From NCBI GenBank assembly GCA_027605045.1, contig JAQFWX010000032.1, positions 310,001 through 374,000 of the forward strand: a stretch of DNA of 64,000 nt. Reading direction: 5' to 3'. The stretch comes from Phallus indusiatus. Lineage: Eukaryota > Basidiomycota > Agaricomycetes > Phallales > Phallaceae. Positions 60,080 through 64,000 of this stretch are shown here, in pieces. A program made the translations under genes and the position numbers. The notes under the pieces are model-generated. The model worked only from the letters and a program-made list of their open reading frames with translations, had not been told where the DNA came from and did not search any database. The number at the start of each line of letters is the position of its first letter. The first letter of the stretch is position 1.

Positions 60080-60261
60080 AGTGGTGTGGTTGAGGATCGA
60101 AAGTGAAACGCCTCGTCTTTTTAAAAAGGCCTTTGGCCAGTTTGACGCCGTGGGCGCGTGTGGTTTCGACTACCTGTCACGTGCCTCGCTTGAAGAATTT
60201 ACATAATACATTGATTTACATCATGTACCTCTTCCCGCCGTGAATCTGTCTTTTTGTAATA
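60080..60261. promoter_or_regulatory. Shared 182-bp promoter of the methyltransferase and UTP22
   Basis: Gap between two divergent start codons. It contains CACGTG at 60178-60183, the same core seen between PEX19 and the release factor. Binding is inferred. Confidence 0.5.
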
Positions 60262-63200
60262 ATGAAGCGAAAAATAGAAGCTGCGGTTGATGTGCTCGAG
60301 GATGAGCGAGAAGGTCCCTCACTTAAAAAATCAGCTTCAACGGTATGTCTTTTTTTTTCGTCATCTTCCGCTTTTTGTCCCAAGTTATTCGATCATTAGG
60401 CTGAGAAAAATGCGAATGATTTTCGAGACATTAAGCATAAAAATCCTTTACCCTCGTCTTCTGAATTACGAGCTATTAACGAAGCGGAAAATCTTTACAA
60501 GAACAACTCATTCAAAACCCAGGTAAATAATTTCTATCACCTTGAAGTTTGCTAAAGTCAATTTCAGCTCGACTCCCTGGTACAGTCGATATACCCAAAA
60601 GAAAAATACATCCCAGAACTTGAGAAGATCATCCACGACTTGTATCCGTTTTTTCTTTCACTACCCACCATCGACCCCATTCACCCTTTGGATGGCGCCG
60701 ACTCGCTTTTGGCTTTCCGGGCGAGGAGGGAGCAAACTGCTGTTCCAATAGCCATACCATATCCTGTACCACAACCAACGCGTTCCACAGCGTGGAACGT
60801 AACCTTTAAAGCTCCCGTCAGACTCAACGTCGTAGGAAGTTGGGCTACAAAAACAGCTTTCAAAAGACCAGAGAAAAACTGGTTTGTCGTGGATTTGGCT
60901 GTTGAAATGCCATCAGTAAGAATCAATAAATGTGGTTTGTGTTTAGTAATAATTCATCTTCTAGGATATTTTTCAAGAGAAAGATTACCGGAATTCGAGA
61001 TTTTTTCACAAGCGTGCATTTTATCTAGCTTGTGTTGCTGCGGCACTTTCTTATTCTCGATTTGATTTTGGCATTTTATACGAATCCCCAGAAGATGACC
61101 CTCGTTTAACGAATTTGGTACTAGTAACAAGATCAGGTAATTAATATTTCCCCAGAAGTGCTATTGTTTTTCTGAGAAATTTTGAAAAAGGTAATTTATC
61201 CAAATTGAACGCCGCGATACGTATCATACTTGTTGCCACCGATGATAATCCAATACCGCTGCGACGTCTCCTACCTTCCCAGTCGAACATGCGTACTTCA
61301 GGGAATTCAGATGATCAAGTCACGGCAAATCTACCCAGCCCAATATACAATAGTGCACTTGGAAGTGTTTTTGGTTCAACATTCAGAGGCATCCTGCTTA
61401 GATCTCACCACCTTCTTGATACTGTTCCTGCTGTACGTGAAGCATTAGCCCTGCTTAAAGTCTGGGGGAATCAACGAGGTTATGGCTCTGGTTCGTATAC
61501 TGCGCCCAGTGCTGCTTCTGATGTCAATATTCATCGGAGCAAGTACTGTATTCATGGTTTCGAACGTTTGGGTGCTTGGTGGATTTGTGTTCTCAACGTT
61601 CTGCTCCTCGGAGAGGAGCCATCAGCACATACGGCGAAGAAAGCGATTCGATCTACCCTCGGGACCGGAATAAGTTCGTATCAGCTATTCAGAGGGGCTC
61701 TTGATTTTCTTTGTACGTGAAAACCCTTAGTCAATAAATCTTCATCTGCAAGTTTTACGTACGTCACAGCAAAACATGATTGGGAGCGAGAACCGGTATT
61801 TATGCGGAATATTAAGACAAACCTGACAGTAATGATAATATTGCCGTTAACTATATTCCGAATTATTGAAGATCATTTTTAGTTTGATGCATCAAGTTGG
61901 ATAAAAATTCCCGGTCCTGTTTTTGTCGATCCCACCGGGTTGGTGAATATGCTGGCAGGAGTGCCCCTCTCCTCGCTTCAGTTGGTATGTTTCAACAAGT
62001 TATTGTGTTATCATGTTATGTAATTTTGCTTTCTTTCATTGGCCTGGCTAGCTGGCGCGAGATGCGGAAGTAACATTGCACGCCCTTGACACGGTCGACG
62101 ATCCCTTTAGCACCGTTTTCATGACTGACATGCGTGAACCACACACAAGATTTGATTGTATCATAGGGTATGAAATGCTCTTTACGAAAGTTGACGTCAC
62201 ATTACCTGATTGTCTTCGTAGTGTCAAACTTTCTCAGATGCAATGCAAAGTCCCGCCGCTGTCTGCGGATTTTCCTACAACTTTTCACTTTCTTATAGAT
62301 TTACTTCTTTCAACTATCAAACAGGCGCTTGGATCTCGAGCTAAGGTTGTCGTTGCCCTGCATTCGAGATCCAGTCTACGTTCAATCACTTCGTGCCTCC
62401 CCTCAGAACTTGATAGCGTCACCGTTGGGATTATCTATGATCCAGTATCCGCATTACAGCTTGTAGACCATGGGCCGTCAGTGGATGCACCGGAGAGTCA
62501 ACAAGAAGCTTTCCGCGCGTTTTGGGGACCGAAGGCAGATCTGCGCCGCTTCAAAGATGGCCGCATTCTCTATAGCTGTGTATGGGATGATGGCGTTATC
62601 CGTACGGAGGACCGAGAATCTACCCCCGTTAAAATTGTCCTGTATATTCTCAAACTTAAGTTCGGTCTACAGACTCCGAATGGTGTCACTATACTCAATG
62701 CAGACTACGGAAGTGTTATTACACCGCCAGCTCGTGGTTCAATCACGGGTCGGGGAGATTGCGCTTTTACGGATGCTATGAAGGCATATGACAAATTCTC
62801 AAAAGAGCTCAAAGCACTGGAGGAAAATGGGGGTCTTGTTCTTTCTTTAGTTGTAACCAAACCTTCTTCTCCTGCATTGCGATATATGTCTGTTCTACCA
62901 CCTTGCCCGGTTCTTGTTCCTGCAATGGTATCATCTTCAGTAGGCTTTCACCCTTCCGTATCTTATCTGTCCGCATTCAGAGTTATTCTCCAACTCGAAC
63001 GCTCCTCCCGATGGCCAGACGACATCCAAGCTATTCAGCGGGCAAAGATGGCTTTACTGGAAGGAATGGCTAGAGGTTTCATGAAACAAGACAAGAAGTA
63101 CCATGCTCGGGTCGTGATACCTCGTGCTGCCGGGAGCGGCGGAACGAACTCGATAGCCGAAAGCCTCCCTGCACTCGAAGTTCTGATAGACGGATGGGCT

Positions 63201-64000
63201 TTCCATGCATACATATGGCATGAAAGGGAGGCCATGTTGCTTAGCGAAACAAGTAACGTTTTTAATCGTCCTGGCTTTACACCGGCGTCTTTCCACGAAC
63301 GATCAAAAGCTCAAAAATCATTGGAAAACTATAACAGATTTTTCATATACTCTCCTCAGTATCACTCAGCTGTTCTTGCACTTCACCACAAGTATCCTTC
63401 CCTTTCATTTACCATCCGCCTGGTCAAGCGGTGGTTGGCATCACATTGGGTTGGTAGCCGAGTGAGAGATGAAGCCATCGAGCTGATTTGCATTGGTGTA
63501 TACCTGAGCAATACACATGATATCCCAGCTACCGCCAGACGTGGTTTCACGAGAGTTTTAGACTTTCTTTCAAGATGGGACGGAGTCCTGTATGTAAAAC
63601 TGTTTGAGGAAGTTCGGGATGGCGAGACACAGAAGCAAGATGAAGGCAATGATAATGTCAAATCTATTGAAATTCAAGCCGGGCAAGGGAGTTGGCGGAT
63701 AGCTACTTTAGAAGATCCCTCCGGAGCCATATGGTGTGATACCATCACACCTCTTGTTTCTTCTCGGATCAAAAGCTTAGCACAAGCCTTGATGAAGGTG
63801 ATATCGGGAGGATCTAATTTCTCTTTTAAGGTTTGTGCATCTTTTCATGTTGACTCGTCAATACCATCATTTAATATTTCTCCTCAGTCACTATTTGTTC
63901 ATCCAACTGAAGACTACGATTTCTTGCTCCATTTGAATACCGACGCTGTCACTCGTTACTGGGAAGGAATTCACCCCTCACCTTCTGTGTGGACTAGTGG
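60262..64000 (+). CDS. UTP22: SSU-processome protein UTP22 (NOL6/Nrap), cut by the right edge
   Basis: Nucleolar scaffold of the UTP-C module of the small-subunit processome, built of repeated inactive nucleotidyltransferase-like Nrap domains. The start at 60262 (MKRKIEAAVDVLEDERE) begins with a short basic/acidic N-terminus. Landmarks in order: NPLPSSSELRAINEAENLYK, VRLNVVGSWATKTAF, NWFVVDLAVEMPS, DIFQEKDYRNSRFFHKRAFY, EALALLKVWGNQRGYGSGS, HGFERLGAWWICVLNVLLLG, SYQLFRGALDFL, VFVDPTGLVNMLAGV, AFRAFWGPKADLRRFKDGRI, PALEVLIDGWAFHAYIWHER, RLVKRWLASHWVGSRVRDEA and GFTRVLDFLSRWDG. The last visible exon begins SLFVHPTEDYDFLLHL near 63888. The C-terminal Nrap domains lie beyond the window. There are at least eight introns in the visible part. 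Confidence 0.94.

Noticed and set aside
52727..64000. A sphingolipid or ribosome-biogenesis gene cluster
   Set aside because: The interleaved genes (GCP2, peroxiredoxin, carrier) are unrelated housekeeping functions; density of genes explains the proximity.
1..64000. Transposons, viral remnants or a CRISPR-like array
   Set aside because: No transposase or reverse transcriptase motif, long terminal repeat, or regular spacer array was found on either strand.

Overview
The window reads as nuclear DNA of a mushroom-forming basidiomycete (Agaricomycetes-like). Genes are broken by many short introns (mostly 45-75 nt), sit close together on both strands, and encode fungal families: a Zn2Cys6 regulator, an OPT transporter, a DHA2-type MFS carrier, a sphingolipid C9-methyltransferase and SSU-processome subunits. 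I see no mobile element, CRISPR array or prokaryotic feature. All exon joins below were worked out by hand from splice signals, reading phase and family knowledge; no alignment was run.

Layout. 1-499: N-terminal part of a Gln/His-rich protein running off the left edge (-). 2.3-5.3 kb: MFS transporter (+). 5.5-6.6 kb: HpcH/HpaI aldolase (+). 6.7 kb: tRNA-Asn with a 6-nt intron (-). 7.2-8.6 kb: enoyl-CoA hydratase/isomerase (+). 8.9-13.1 kb: OPT oligopeptide transporter in many small exons (-). 13.8-14.1 kb: end of an unrecognised gene (-). 14.9-17.8 kb: peroxisomal acyl-CoA oxidase, 15 exons (+). 18.1-18.7 kb: small acidic nuclear-type protein (-). 19.4-20.0 kb: NFKBIL1-like protein (-). 20.8-22.3 kb: ICL/PEP-mutase family enzyme (-). 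22.3-27.8 kb: mostly empty, with one possible small gene. 27.8-31.6 kb: Zn2Cys6 transcription factor (+). From 32 kb to the right edge genes are packed tightly: UTP7/WDR46 (+), PEX19 (-), mitochondrial release factor 1 (+), WDR59/SEA3 (-), a 2,419-residue serine-rich protein I cannot assign (+), dicarboxylate carrier (+), small SPT subunit (-), gamma-tubulin complex GCP2 (+), peroxiredoxin (+), sphingolipid C9-methyltransferase (-), and UTP22/NOL6 (+) cut by the right edge.

How the genes relate. Several fall into shared processes: peroxisomal beta-oxidation and peroxisome assembly (acyl-CoA oxidase, an enoyl-CoA hydratase, PEX19), sphingolipid synthesis (small SPT subunit, C9-methyltransferase) and the small-subunit processome (UTP7, UTP22). 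These look like dispersed housekeeping genes rather than one co-regulated cluster. Four pairs are arranged head to head over 89-193 bp (PEX19/release factor, WDR59/serine-rich protein, SPT subunit/GCP2, methyltransferase/UTP22), so shared promoters are likely. The least explained items are the giant serine-rich protein with its 89-bp shared promoter, the gene tail at 13.8-14.1 kb, and unusual splicing (two GC-AG introns, and microexons of 10 and 14 nt).
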